Positions 21,723 to 33,316 of a DNA stretch of 64,000 nucleotides are shown piece by piece (within the stretch, counting starts at the first letter, position 1; each line of letters begins with the position of its first letter). The stretch is from positions 1-64,000 of the forward strand of contig NW_026251824.1 in the NCBI RefSeq assembly GCF_025024155.1, written 5' to 3'. The notes beneath the pieces were generated by a model that saw only the letters and a list, made by a program, of their open reading frames with translations, did no database searches and was not told where the DNA came from. The translations under genes were made by a program, and so were the position numbers. Source of the stretch: Gamsiella multidivaricata. Taxonomy: Eukaryota > Mortierellomycota > Mortierellomycetes > Mortierellales > Mortierellaceae.

Positions 21723-24338
21723 CTACTGCTGCTGCTGCTGCTTCATCTGTCTCTGCTGCGCCAGCCTTGTCTTCTGCATCTCCAGCACCCGTTCATAATA
21801 CTCGATGCTTATACTCAGCTCCTCGTCGCTATAGTCATGTGCGCCTCCCTCCATAAACAGCCTTCGTGGCGCTTGCTGCTGTTGCATCCCAAAGCTCGTC
21901 GCCGTATCCATCGAAAATCTGTTCCCCGATGGATAATCCTCTCCGGTTGAGGTCCACGCTGCCGCCATCACATCTGCCGCTCCAAGGTCCGTATACCCCA
22001 CCTCATTGCCGCTTTCATAAACGCCCAACGCATACTGCACGCTCAATTCAGTCTGTGCCGAGAGCACCCCCGACGACGTAGACGGAAGCGGAAGCTGGAA
22101 ACCCCCGGCTTCCTTTGCTGCACGAGGTAAAAGGTCTGTCGGATTTTTGTCCGTCCATCCATAATGGTATGCCACCGCAGCTGATGAAAGCATAGGGTTG
22201 GACCCTGGTGTAAGCGGCTGTGGAGACACAGAAAGCACATTTGCTGCAGTGAGGAGTGATGACCCATATTCGGCGGGCATTGTTTCTGGTGAGTAGTATG
22301 GATTCGTAGCATCAAAGACTACATCGACAGCCGCTCCTGGAGTCGTAATTATGCCAAGGTGCCATGGAAAGCCTTGATTAAAATCGGAAGCACACGATTC
22401 AGGGACTTGGAAGGGAGTTGGCTGTCCTTGCTGCTGGTATAAGAGCTGCTGAAGCGCAGGTAAAGGCGGGCTTGTGTCCTGGTTATGCTGCAGGTGAAGT
22501 GTCGGGCTGGGATGCATCGCCAGGGTAGCAGTGTGGTCTTGCATTGGAGGGTCGAGCTCCATATACGTCATGTCGATGCTACTCCTTCTGCGCGCTGGTA
22601 CTATGAAGTCCATGGCGGTAGACATAGTTTGACGTAGGCTTGAGGTCAGAGACATAGTCGCGACGTCTGAGATGATCGGTATCGCGGATAACGCGGTCAC
22701 CGAAGTACTGGATATATCAAAATGCCCAGCAGCGTGAGTCCAAATTTGTGGCGCGAGCATCGCACTGGACTCCAGCAAGTGGTCCGGCACGATGGATGCA
22801 GCGGACGGATCCTGCAGTCCACTGCTTGCGAATGGTGATAAAGTGTTTAAGATAGACATTAGAGTTGACGGGGCATGGTCTTGCTGTGAATGGACAGGAA
22901 CGAGGTCACCGGCGGATGGCGATGGGGTCGTCGGGCTAGAACCTTGGACCGCAAACGCGAACGCTCCCGGATGATCCATGCTATGTATCATAGCGCAGTC
23001 TTTCGGGAAGGAATCTTGGCCTGCTGTGCCATATTTTTTGCTAGTAGATCCCGATACCGGTGATGATGCAGATGGAGATCGACCGCCAGACCGGTGCTTG
23101 TGTTTCTGGGTCGATGTCAGCTTTGAGTCACCCGAAAAGTCGAGAAGCGCCGTTTCTGTTACCACAAACCTTTTCTTCTGTGCAGGTTTCGCTAGCCTAC
23201 TCTCACTCTTCATCGCTCTTTGGCTGCCCTCCGGCTCAGACCCATCCATTTTCCGAACCTCTACAGACGGAGACGGCGCACGCGAAGACGTGTCCACCTG
23301 ATCTTTTGTATGAGCCTCCACACCAGTGCCACTCCGCCTCTTGGACTGACCCGATCGCGCTGGCGAATATTTGTACGTAGGGTACAGCGATTCATGTCTC
23401 AACTTCTCCTCATTTGCCTGCTGACGATAAAAGTTCTTCACCGATTCCGACTCGTTCCTCCAGAGCTGCCCTGCGAGCTGCGAAACGACCTTGTTATTCT
23501 GGTTCCCATACCAGGCCACAATCAGCGGATGTATATGTGTCCGGTACTTGATGAAACAATTTGACGCCCGCTTAACCTTCCCTTCCTCCCGCGACTGCTT
23601 CCTCGCCTTTTGCTGAATAGCCGATTGTGTCTGCACATATGTCCCCATTGCTGGCGGTTTCGGACGTGGCGCAGCTGGCGCGACATTATTGATGAACTGA
23701 ATCGGTTTTGGGGTTGTTGCTGTCGAAATAGATGACCCTGGCTCTGTTCCTGCGCAACTCGAACGTCTGACTGTTGTCGCAGAGGTCTGTGTGTAACGCT
23801 GCGTGGTCGTCTTAACAATTGATGACCCTGAAATCTTGTTTTTTTTGTTCAAATCTGAGAGTGATTTAATTGTGTTGTGATGCTGTGTAGTGTTGGCGAG
23901 GGTGGGTTGTGTGATTGGGGGGCAAAGTGGTGAGGATGCATCGCTGATGGTGCTTTTTGGGGATTGAGAAGAGGGTGGTGTCAGGTGTGGACAGAACGGT
24001 GGAGGGGAGTGCTTCTTGGGTGTATGGGAGTTGTCAATAACCTCTCCTGCTTCAGTGTCCAGGAACTCGGCTGTCCTCTTGGGTGGTTTCCGGCAGAGAC
24101 CTGGAAGAGAAGGATATGTCTGGTAAGCATCTATCTGGGGGATGTGCTGTGCTAATAATCCGCAGACGCGCCGTTGGCGGAAGCAAATGATAGGGTATGT
24201 TTCATTTCTAGTACCTGAAGCGCGGACGCGCGCACTTTTTGCGAGCGAAGACGGTGCGATGGAGTAAAACGCCTTGTCGGGCGGAGGATGAGAGAGAACG
24301 GCCGTCGATGAAGGATACATGTGATGCAAAAGAGTCAT
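21723..24338 (-). CDS. MATA-type HMG-box transcription factor
   Basis: A DNA-binding regulator with a sequence-specific (MATA/ROX1-class) HMG box. The frame is open for 871 codons. The box lies at about residues 256-330: KRASNCFIKYRTHIHPLIVA, then NNKVVSQLAGQLWRNES, NFYRQQANEEKLRHESLYP and YKY, matching the class consensus (N-F-I-Y-R, W-R-N-E, Y..A..E...H...YP.Y). The rest is Ser/Pro/Thr-rich, and the C-terminus has a short amphipathic helix (DEELSISIEYYERVLEMQK) before a poly-Gln end. A segment at 24214-24101 has GT-AG ends and is exactly 114 nt with no stop, so it may be a spliced intron, which would shorten the protein by 38 residues. Members of this class include mating-type and repressor proteins; which role applies is not visible. 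Neighbours are not the triose-phosphate transporter and RNA helicase that flank Mucoromycotina sex loci. Confidence 0.85.
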   Translation of the reverse strand: MTLLHHMYPSSTAVLSHPPPDKAFYSIAPSSLAKSARVRASGTRNETYPIICFRQRRVCGLLAQHIPQIDAYQTYPSLPGLCRKPPKRTAEFLDTEAGEVIDNSHTPKKHSPPPFCPHLTPPSSQSPKSTISDASSPLCPPITQPTLANTTQHHNTIKSLSDLNKKNKISGSSIVKTTTQRYTQTSATTVRRSSCAGTEPGSSISTATTPKPIQFINNVAPAAPRPKPPAMGTYVQTQSAIQQKARKQSREEGKVKRASNCFIKYRTHIHPLIVAWYGNQNNKVVSQLAGQLWRNESESVKNFYRQQANEEKLRHESLYPTYKYSPARSGQSKRRSGTGVEAHTKDQVDTSSRAPSPSVEVRKMDGSEPEGSQRAMKSESRLAKPAQKKRFVVTETALLDFSGDSKLTSTQKHKHRSGGRSPSASSPVSGSTSKKYGTAGQDSFPKDCAMIHSMDHPGAFAFAVQGSSPTTPSPSAGDLVPVHSQQDHAPSTLMSILNTLSPFASSGLQDPSAASIVPDHLLESSAMLAPQIWTHAAGHFDISSTSVTALSAIPIISDVATMSLTSSLRQTMSTAMDFIVPARRRSSIDMTYMELDPPMQDHTATLAMHPSPTLHLQHNQDTSPPLPALQQLLYQQQGQPTPFQVPESCASDFNQGFPWHLGIITTPGAAVDVVFDATNPYYSPETMPAEYGSSLLTAANVLSVSPQPLTPGSNPMLSSAAVAYHYGWTDKNPTDLLPRAAKEAGGFQLPLPSTSSGVLSAQTELSVQYALGVYESGNEVGYTDLGAADVMAAAWTSTGEDYPSGNRFSMDTATSFGMQQQQAPRRLFMEGGAHDYSDEELSISIEYYERVLEMQKTRLAQQRQMKQQQQQ

Positions 24339-26115
24339 AATAAAAGAGTTATGGTACGTGAGTGGGGAAGAGTATATGTCTACGCGGAGGAGTGGAGGAG
24401 CGTGAATAAGGTTGCGAGCGGAGCTGTCTTTCTTAAATATATAGAGTTGTGGTCAAAAGTACAGGCAAGTTAGGTTCCAGGGGGACAGGAACGTTCAAGA
24501 TGTAGAATGTCAATGAGCAAAGATGAATCCCGGTTTCGAATCAGCATTGCGAAAGAGAAAGAAGGGCTGTTTCCGGTGCCTTCTCTCTTGACAGCGACAA
24601 GACCTGAATACACAAAGGACATGCGCACAAATCCCAGCCCAATTGTTTGACGGATTATTTTTCTTGGGTGGACAACTAGGGCTATGTAAGACCTGCAGCC
24701 ATGGCCATGCCTCCCATCCCTCCCTTTTTCTCTTTGGATAACTAGCAGGATGTGTCACGACAACCGCCACGACAACCATTACCAACGAGAAAAACATGGG
24801 ATGTCATGAATAGTCTCACTCTCGCATGCTATAGATAGATCCTTTCACCAGGGTCCTCTCTCAGCATCAACACGCGCGGCCCGCGTACCGCAAACATCGC
24901 CTCGTTAGACCCTTCCCCTCGTTACAACCCCGTGTCTCTCTCTGAAATCGTGCATCGTGTCTTCTAAAATAGATTGGCATGCCACCGTCAAGCCAGCACT
25001 TGTACCAGAACTCGCATTAGGGAATCAATTTGCACATATCAACCAAGGACAGGTCGAGCAAATGCCAGACCAGCGCAATCTTCAGGCGGTGGACCCAGAC
25101 CAAACTTAGACGTTAATAGTAACATGAGTATATAGCGCTTGCAGACGGACACAGGCTTTGTCGATTTGTAGATTTGCATGAATGAAAGAGGCACTGAGTG
25201 CCTAGGTCGGAAAAGGATCTTGATGGTCCTCGTAGTTCTGAGAAGGCTAGTACAATGACCAACCTTCAATAAGCTCCCTGTGTGCACCGTCCAAATTAGG
25301 GAATCAAAGAAAGCATTCAGGGGCTCATGCGTCGATCTTTTCAAAAAATTGTCTGGCCAAGGCTTCATCAAATGGCCGGTACCGGTTCCCATAATTTCTG
25401 GCAATATTATAGTCTACTCTTTTTTAGCATATCGCATTTCTGGAGTCCAGCTTCTGATAAGATGTGGAGGACAAGCATAAATGCTTTTAAAAGTATAATT
25501 CTTTATGTTCTGGATGGACCCGAACGTCCATTGTCGAAACAATCGTAAAATCCCTGAGAGAGGTGGTCTGCAGCAGGGCAAGCTAATCCTGTGCTTATTT
25601 CATGTTTGTGTCCGTGCGCATTCAGATGGAAAGTAGCAATTTGTGTCAGTGCAGCATGATAGGAGAGCATTTACGTCCGAATGAAGTGTTCGATTTCATG
25701 CGAGATTGGGGTTTACAAGCGAACATGTCAAAAGCCAGACATTTGAGTTTTGTCCGCACCTGTGGCGAATAATTTAGGACGAGAAAGAACCCCTTGCTAC
25801 AGAACGGAGAACGGCAGCTCTTTTTTTTTTTTTTTTTTTTTTTTTTGGCAAGTCTCAGGAACAGTCGCCACCATATGCGAATGTGGATGCGGTTCGTTAC
25901 TCTCTCCTTGCGAACTGACAACAAATGGGAATTTCCAACAGCAGTGAACTCGGGATGAATTGACGACTATGTGTCTTATTAATAAAATCAAGAGGTGCTC
26001 GTGCTGTTCATGGTCTGTTGAAATGCCAACCAGCCTCCACCCTACATTAATAATCCAAATGCACGAGGGCGCGGAAGGTAAGCAATTGAAACCATTTTAC
26101 AGCAAGGATGTTTAA
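24339..26115. other. Intergenic region with unidentified sequence and a long T tract
   Basis: 1.8 kb between the HMG gene (upstream side) and the 3' end of the NSUN5 gene. A plus-strand stretch at about 24975-25110 reads DWHATVKPALVPELALGNQF and continues for about 25 residues to a stop. It looks protein-like, but I cannot assign it and no start or splice structure supports a gene. 25821-25846 is a T26 run. Nothing else recognised. Confidence 0.3.
25821..25846 (+). repeat. T26 homopolymer
   Basis: Uninterrupted T run in intergenic sequence. Equivalent to a poly-A on the minus strand. Confidence 0.9.
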
Positions 26116-28092
26116 TTACTCCCCATCGGACGCTTCATCCTCGTCCTCCATAGCCTTCTTTTCAGATGGACCAGCGCTGGAATCTGTCACCGTCTCTGTT
26201 GCGCCACCATCGGCCGTACTAGCCTTCTGTTTTTTCTTCTTGTTCTTCTTCTTTTTGTTGGCTGATGCGGTGGAGACGGTAGCTGCCGCTGCCCCATTAG
26301 ATGTTATATCGTCATGTGCCCTCTTGACTCCGATGCTTGGTCCTTTCCACGTTGGCGAGAGCCCTGGGTTATCATTCTTGCTCACGCGTTCAAAGCACGC
26401 CACAAAGAACCCGTTCATCAAGTCTCCATCCGGGCCTCCAGGTACGGCGCGAACCAAACAATCGGCCACTTTAGCTCTATCTTCGTCTGTCTCAACCAGT
26501 CCTGGAATATCGCCGACATCCGCTGGGTATCCGCGTCGATGCCACGTGGGTAGGACCTTAGACCGCGGAGACAGTTTCCACTGGGGCCAATGGTTCCTCA
26601 GTAACGTCGTCACAACATGCTCGTTCTCCTCCGCATAGATCGAGCAGGTCGAGTAACTGATCCGCCGCACATTCGGGAACGTCATTGCCTTGGTCACACA
26701 CTCGATCTGGAACTCTCCTAGCGATTTGAGACGTTCTTTCTTTTTCTCTTCGGCCACGGCACGTTCAGCAGCACCACCGGTCGTAGTACTTTCGAGAATG
26801 CTTGCTTGTTCCTGCTCTTCTGCATATGCGTCTACAAGGTGATCCATGCGATTAACGATTCCTGATCCAGAGCACGAGGGGTCCAGCAGAATATGTGTAA
26901 CTTTTGAATGATCCTCCGTAGAGGTGTCTAATGTTAAGAACGAAGTGTTCAGAGCCGTGATGTCTAAAGCGCGATGGGTAGCAATTATTTCTGATGCATT
27001 AATATCCAAATTTATGCCATGGCGTTCTCCCATAATATTTCGAGCAATAGTATCCATTAAGCAGGCCACATACTTGTACATCCTGCTTTCGTGGTTAACC
27101 GCTTGAGGATATTGAGCCGCCGAAGATCCAGATCGCATGCAATAATCTTGCCACCATTGCCCATTCCCATAGCCAATTGACTAGTTTTGTTTCCGGGCGC
27201 AGCACATCCATCGATCACGTACGCGTTCTTGGGCGGTGACAAAATTGCTGCTGGGAAACACGACGCTTTATCCTGTAGAATCAGGACGCCAGAGACATAG
27301 AGTGGGTGAAGGTGGAGATCTGACTTTGGCGGGAACACGAGCATAAAGTCCAAGTGTTCGTCGCGATGGAAGGTGTTGGGTGGGGGTGGTGCGAATGGTG
27401 AGGGTGGTGCCGGCAGGAATGCCCAGTTGTCGGCGATAAAGGCATCAATAACCTGCTGAGGTGTCATCATCAAAAGATTAACCCGTACATATCTAGGCAT
27501 CAGAACTACACGGGAATCCAAGCATAAAGTGTTAGCATGTCACTTCTTAATTCGCATTTGGTCCGCCTTTGGAACACGTTCCCTAATACTTACTTTCTTC
27601 TTCACCTTCGATCAGACCATCCTTCTTGGCTCCGACTTTGATCTTCGCTTTCACAAACTCGGCTTTCAGTCGTGCCTTGTGCTTCATCACTGCCTGCTTC
27701 ATGGGCCATGCGTCTGAGGCCTGGATGCCCCGGTTCTGGAATAATAGGTCGTGTAACAGAAGCAATGCTAGCGATCTGGTCAACTTCTTCTCCAGTGTCA
27801 AAAGCTTGGACTCCTGTAATACTAATGATAGCGTCGTATTATCTAGATTCCATAATTCCATAATATAGCCATTGAGTTTGTATCCAAGAGAAATGTCTTC
27901 ATTATGGCAATCAGCATATCTCGATCGAAAAAACTCCAGTCCAAGTGTCCTACGCTTTAATGTTTCGCAGATAAGTGCATACATGCGCTTTTTGTCTGTC
28001 ACCTCTGCATTCCCCAGGGTCAGGCCCTTGATGGAACCCTCCTTCTTGCCCAGCCTGTCCAGAATCTGTGCCGCCTGTTTGTAAAAATTCAT
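26116..28092 (-). CDS. RCM1: rRNA (cytosine-C5)-methyltransferase, NSUN5/Rcm1 family
   Basis: Nucleolar SAM-dependent enzyme that methylates one cytosine of the large-subunit rRNA. Exons 28092-27594, 27505-27074 and 26990-26116 join in consistent phases to 601 residues. The start MNFYKQAAQILDRL followed by GSIKGL matches the NSUN5 N-terminus; an upstream in-frame ATG at 28146 is less likely. Further signatures are RLKAEFVKAKIKVG, MPRYVRVNLL, HLHPLYVSGVLILQDKASC, the SAM-binding VIDGCAAPGNKTSQLA, motif IV DPSCSGSG (Cys350) and motif VI SYSTCS (Cys426, expected catalytic Cys of the RNA m5C class). The first exon junction splits the linker before MPRYVRV. The C-terminal 90 residues are a Lys-rich, then acidic tail, plausible for nucleolar targeting. 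It faces the SET/MYND gene across about 200 bp, a likely shared promoter. Confidence 0.92.
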
Positions 28093-28144
28093 TGCTCGAG
28101 CGCGACGGTGTGAAGGTGTGATGCCTTTGTCGACCATGGCCCAC

Positions 28145-28167
28145 AAAAAAAAAAAAAAAAAAAAAAA
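28145..28167 (+). repeat. A23 tract in a divergent promoter
   Basis: A poly(dA) run between the NSUN5 (-) and SET/MYND (+) start codons. Poly(dA:dT) tracts in this position commonly exclude nucleosomes in fungi; applied here by inference. Confidence 0.7.
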
Positions 28168-28292
28168 GGCGATGTTTCAAGCCACGAAACCTAATGTAGT
28201 AAACAAACCTCCCAAAAAAGAAACCGTTCGATGCCCTAGTCAAAGGATCGCACCTCTTGACTCTCCACAGGATTCAACAGCCCTCAGCAACC

Positions 28293-29737
28293 ATGGCGAC
28301 AATCACACCGGAGGCTCCTGCCTTGATCGCTCTTATCGCCTCCATTAAAGAGAAAGATCCCGGTCTGGGCATCAAAAAGGTCCTGGCCGAGATTCAGGCT
28401 AGAGAACCCACCTGGCTCGTGAGCGAGAAGCGTGTCAAGAAAATGATGGGCGAGGCTGGTATCGCTGTGGCACGACCTGAGGGCGAAGGCGAGCTCGACC
28501 CCTCGATCCCTGTCAGTCATATCGATACGGAGGTTGATGTCAGCGCACTGACTAATGGCCAAGTTAAGGCCAGGATGATTAATAAAGTTATCGGCAAAGG
28601 TACATTAATCCTATGCTGTGGGGCAATCTCAACTAGACTCTGACCAGGACAAATCAAATCAAAAGCACTGACCATTCAATGCTTTACGACCGCTCTCATT
28701 ACAAAGGTCTTTTTGCAGCGCAGGATCTTCCCAAGGGCAAGGTGATCTTTACAGAATTCCCCTTCGTTTACTTCCCGCCCATGAAGAGATACAACATGGT
28801 CGTTCGAGGGGAGGCGTGTGGGCTCTGCGCTCGTACCATCAAGCACGGAAACCTCTTGATCTGTGGCTGCCCAAGCTGTGGCAAAATCAAGTACTGCACA
28901 AAAGGTAATTCCAGCTTTCAGGTACATGTAATGTACAACTATCCATTGATTACGGACCAGAAACGCTTATAACGCATAATAACATCTTGGTTTATAATAG
29001 CATGTCGACAGACAGCTTGGGATAGCTCACATCGCTTCGAGTGCGGCCCACTGAACCCAGCATTGAAGGATTACATAACCTACTGCGCGGAAGAAAACTG
29101 GAACGCCGGCATGGGCGCTCTTCGCTGCTACGAACGCATTCTGATCGCGAATGAGACCTCACCGGAGGAGCTAGCATCAGTTCTGAAGCACCTGGACGCT
29201 TTTGCAACCGTCAGTCAGGAGGAGCGGCAAAAGAAGGAGACCTCATGGGACATGATGGGCGACCAATCGCGAGCGATTTGGGAGAAAGCCCTGGAATTTC
29301 TGATTAAAGGCTGTCAGTACCCACTCAAGATCACTGGCAAAAACGGCACCTCTGTTCTCACAAAACCCCTGCCTGACAGTCTGAAAGACCTTTTCTCCAT
29401 GGAGACGTATCTCAAATTCGTCGGCCGATACAATATCAACAACCAGGATGGAGGACTCTACCTCCTGCACTCTTCGCTCAATCATGCCTGTGTACCCAAT
29501 GCGATCATTGATCATCCTGGAGCAGGAACGAATTATGGCGTGAGCGTTCGCTTAGCCCGAGACATCAAGCGGGATGAGCAGCTTCAGATCACATATTGCG
29601 ACCCTCGCTGGAAGAGGGATACGCGACAACAGTACCTGCGCACTGAGTACCTCTTTACATGCAAGTGCAAGCGTTGCACGGGCTCGGATGACTCGGTTAG
29701 TGAAGAAATAATGCAGTCGCTGGGACTTGCTGCATAA
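28293..29737 (+). CDS. SET/MYND (Set5- or SMYD-like) methyltransferase, with a probable one-base frameshift
   Basis: Probable protein lysine methyltransferase. Exon 1 is 28293-28599 (MATITPEAPALIALIASIKE), a basic N-terminal module. The SET part starts KGLFAAQDLPKGKVIFTEFP and is interrupted, as in SMYD/Set5 proteins, by a zinc-binding MYND-like segment (CGLC, CGCPSCGKIKYC, then ACRQTAWDSSHRFEC) that is itself split by the intron 28905-29000. Later come SSLNHACVPNAI (substrate/SAM pocket), DEQLQITYCDP and the post-SET cysteines CKCKRC. Exon 2 appears to begin at 28648 after CCAG, but in that phase the frame is off by one from the SET frame. One extra A in the AAAA run at 28661-28664 would restore it. 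This may be a genuine mutation, an assembly error, or a sign that my intron is wrong. Stop at 29735-29737. Confidence 0.78.
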
Positions 29738-32219
29738 TAAATTATGAGAAGGCGCTCTTTGTATACGATAATGCTCGTTTGCATACCGGTACCATCCAAA
29801 CATAATTGATGAAAAGAGATGGCGAATGGGCGGAGTGATAAAGTAAACAACAATAACAAGTGTCAGCGACGCCGTCCTTTGCTCGCGTGTGTAGTAGTTT
29901 CACACTGGCATGGACCATGGGGCTGTAGTGTACTAGGACAGAGGTATGACGAAAATCAAACCCCGTCAAATGAGATATATCAATTGGATTGTTGATGGGA
30001 GCCAGGATTTGGATAGCGCACCGATTTACTCACAATATAGATTGTACGTGTAAATCCCCTACTGTGGGATCGACGCTTGCTAATAGCAAACTGCTAATAC
30101 GGGGACCAGGGATCAGGGGGCCATAGACGCGTGGAACACTTTGAGGAGATTTTATGGTGAAAGTCTAAAAAAGATTCGTATATGCATTGTCAGGAGCCCA
30201 ACAGAGCAAATCTTTCTTCCATTGCCGCCGAAAAGAAAGGAGGTTGTGGCGCCAGGCCGCAATCTCCGGACTGTCAGACCGTACAAAGAAGCATCCGATT
30301 GGTTTCCTTGGTCGTCTACGAGACCTTCCCTTGCTCTGCTTCGACATTTTGTGTGCCACCGCGAGGATCTCGCGCCACGAGCGCGCCTCTTAGTACACAT
30401 GTCCACAAACAAGCCTGTATACAATTAGCCCCAAGCTGTTCTGTTCTCGCACTTGTTGACATGCCCCGGTGTGAAGATACGCATCTTGTAATGTTTAACC
30501 CGGGCTTTTTTTGTATTATTTTGGGTATACCGTTCAGTTGCGTTCTAGCGAGCATCCCCGATAGGTGTTATTTGATACCTTTAGACATTGGCAGAATAGG
30601 AGGGCGAAATGAACGAGAGGTGTATGGGCATGCGCACACCAAGAGCAAACGTGTTCCTGATTCGCTCTCGCTGCCGAGCTCGTGCCGCCCGTGCCACGCT
30701 TGACGTTCAGTAGATTCCAACTGAGCACAGCACTCTGCAATCAATTTTTGTGGGTTTTCTTTTCGTGCCCCATGGGGAGGGGATCGATCAGTGCGCCTTC
30801 ATGCGAAAGATGAGTTAGTCATGAAGCTGATAGCGACCATTGGCACTGGTTAAAAAAAAACACACCATCCATTAACTGAGTCCAAGGTAGTTAGCTTATT
30901 CACCACTTTAATAGTAGATGGTGCGATTGATGAACCGGAAACTTACTGAGCGTTTCATGCCTCAAAGATGAGCCCCTGTATCTCTCATCGGAGAAAAGGC
31001 CAAGCGATAGAAGATCGGAGATCTTGATGCATACACATGTAAGAAGCAGTAAGGCATAGCAGGCCCTAAAATCGTTACAGCAGCAACTACATCAACCAGA
31101 CAATATGGCTCTGGAGTCAGGGATTTGGTCCGTCTTTCCAATCCAATGGAATGGAAAGAGCTATCGTAATAGGGCTAGTAACCCATTTAATTGTTCCTTG
31201 CTCTCAATTGCTCAACCAGACCGTTCTTCTATCCCACTTCTATCAAGGGACTGCGGAAAGGAAAGGTCGAGACCAGACGCGTAGAACCCACCAGCCCTCT
31301 TCCTTTTACTTCGTATTCGTTGAGGAATAACTAGCCTGGATGAACTCAGAAGATATGTATCCCCTGCGTTTGAATCGTGGGCCACAGATTGGGCGTTGGA
31401 TGCAGGAATCACCGATTTCTTATTTCAAGAAAAGGTCCAGACCGCGTAGGGCCGCTAACTCATGTCTCTCTTCTATCTATTCCTCATGGCGCATGCAGAA
31501 ATAAGTGGGTTTTGTTATTTTTACTAGCATCGTTGTGGTCAAAAGTGAAGAGACGACAAAGGAACAAATCAGCATATTTCACCTGGCACTTTGTGCTCAA
31601 GCATAAACAAATAAAATGTCATATGGAAACATGCTCTTCTCATCCATAATGCCTCGGCGAAAAGCAACAACCTGCGACAGTCATTTCCAACCACATCCGA
31701 GGTGCATGCATTACCTCTTGTTTATTAATTGAACAATTACTCACCCACATGTCCTCCGTAGATGTGACAAGGTACATTGGAATGGTTCCTGAATTTGAGT
31801 GTTTATCTCAGGCCGCCATGTCCTTCGCGCGCTAATTCCTTCAAATCATGTGCATCCTCCATTCCTGTGCTCCTGTTGACTGTTGTCGTCTTCTATCTTT
31901 TTTACATTCAGAGCAATGTCTCTTCTCCCGCATTGTCCTATAACTGGCAATCGATGCACTTACTCGTTGGATATACAATCCTATTTGTCCCCTGCAAATC
32001 CTTTGTCCCCTAGATTGTTGCCCAATATAAAAGGAAAGCAATTCTCTTGTGCTCCCACTCTTTTTATTCCTCACCCCACCTTTCGCCAATTAGCCCACGA
32101 ACATACCGCATAATTAATTTTGGTTTGTGATATCTCACCCGACTTCTACGCGCATTCATTTTGTTCAACCAGCGACCTCCCCACATCTATCCTTCCACCG
32201 ACATTAATCTTACGCTATC
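29738..32219. other. 2.5-kb intergenic region, no gene recognised
   Basis: Short open frames occur on both strands but none shows a family signature, codon-like bias or splice structure. The right end (about 32040-32219) is the C/T-rich leader of the thioredoxin-like gene, with a TATA-like box in front. Confidence 0.4.
32026..32034 (+). promoter_or_regulatory. TATA-like box of the first thioredoxin-like gene
   Basis: TATAAAAGG lies 194 nt before the ATG at 32220, followed by a pyrimidine-rich leader. Position and sequence fit a TATA element; no transcript start is known. Confidence 0.5.
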
Positions 32220-33316
32220 ATGGCACCAAACCAACCCCTTACGGACACAGAACTGCAACTCATCGAGGCCTATAACACGATCATCCGCGAGCCTTTCGAG
32301 GACAAGTACGAGGACAAATGGGAGGACAAGCCCTTTGACCGTGCCGTGGATGAGTTCAAGGCCAGGGCGCAGGAAATCGGGTTCACAGATCCGTTCGAGC
32401 TCCTTAAAGAGTTCAACATCGACTCGTATGAATCCGCTCGCGCTTATCTCAAGAAGGGTCCTGCCATGTGCTTTCGCCCCGGATGGATAAGCCCTCTGAT
32501 CGGACAGCACTTTGACCCCGTCGCGATCCTCGAAAAGTGTGAACATATTTCCGGACCCGAGTTCGCTGGTCAGCACAGGATAGTTGTGCTTGATTTCTGG
32601 GCGTCATGGTAAGTGTAACCTTGTTCCAAAACATCTCAAATTATAAGTTGCAAAGAAACTTTATGTCTGATGCCATACTCCACTTTAGGTGCGGCCCCTG
32701 TGTACAGACAGGACCGGAGCTTTCAGACCTCGCAGACGAATTCTGGGGTCGCATAGCAGTTGTAGGCATCAATAACGAGAGCATTTTCAGTGAGACAAAG
32801 CCGCCCAACACACAAAGATTGCGGGAATTCCTCGAGGAGAACAGTGATGGGTTCCGGTACTCAATTTATATCGACAATGCCGAGGGCTTCGCAAAAGAGA
32901 GTAAGTGCTCTTCGAGAATGATACAGAGATTTGCTATCATCCAGCAGTACATTCGCTGTACCTCTGATTGTGTCAATGACCCTTGCGGGTTGACCTTAGT
33001 TCCTTGGCTCCATGATTGCATCTCACGATCGAACCAATCGAATACGGCTCTTTTTATGAAGAACATTGCTGCAATCTTTATTCATATAATTAGACACATA
33101 ATATGTATTCATTATCGCATCATCTAACTGTCGCTTCAACAACTCGTGTGATCCTAAATAGCCGTTTATAACCCTGCAGGATATCGAGGAATCCCCTGTA
33201 TAATCTTGTTGGTGGACGGGGTAGTCAAGTATGTCGGCTCACCGCAGGAAACCCTCCGGCCAGCATTGGAGCAGGCGTTGGAAGATGTCGAGTTCATGTC
33301 TGCTCGGGAAGGGTAA
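32220..33316 (+). CDS. Thioredoxin-fold protein with N-terminal extension (copy 1, intact)
   Basis: Probable thiol-disulfide protein of the TlpA/thioredoxin fold. Exons 32220-32608, 32689-32900 and 33162-33316 give 251 residues. Residues 1-110 are an acidic region of unknown type (FEDKYEDKWEDKPFDRAVDE; FELLKEFNIDSYESARAYL). The thioredoxin domain begins IVVLDFWASWCGPC, with the redox pair Cys131-Cys134 (CGPC), then RIAVVGINNES, FLEENSDGFRYSIYID and the cis-Pro loop GIPC (Pro212) before IILLVDGVVKYVGSP. The intron after the Trp splits the active site W|CGPC. No signal peptide or membrane anchor is seen, so it is likely cytosolic. The third exon was fixed by comparison with copy 2 (TVYNPAGYRGIPC against TVYLKTDYKAIPC). 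I do not recognise a named family for the N-terminal part. Confidence 0.88.

Noticed and set aside
24520..24560. T-loop-like word (CCCGGTTTCGAATC) suggesting a tRNA
   Set aside because: No matching T-stem, acceptor stem, D-arm or A-box at the proper distance on either strand.
30141..30703. Overlapping open frames in the 29.7-32.2 kb gap as genes
   Set aside because: All frames on both strands are open by chance at similar length, with no family motif, no biased composition and no splice context.
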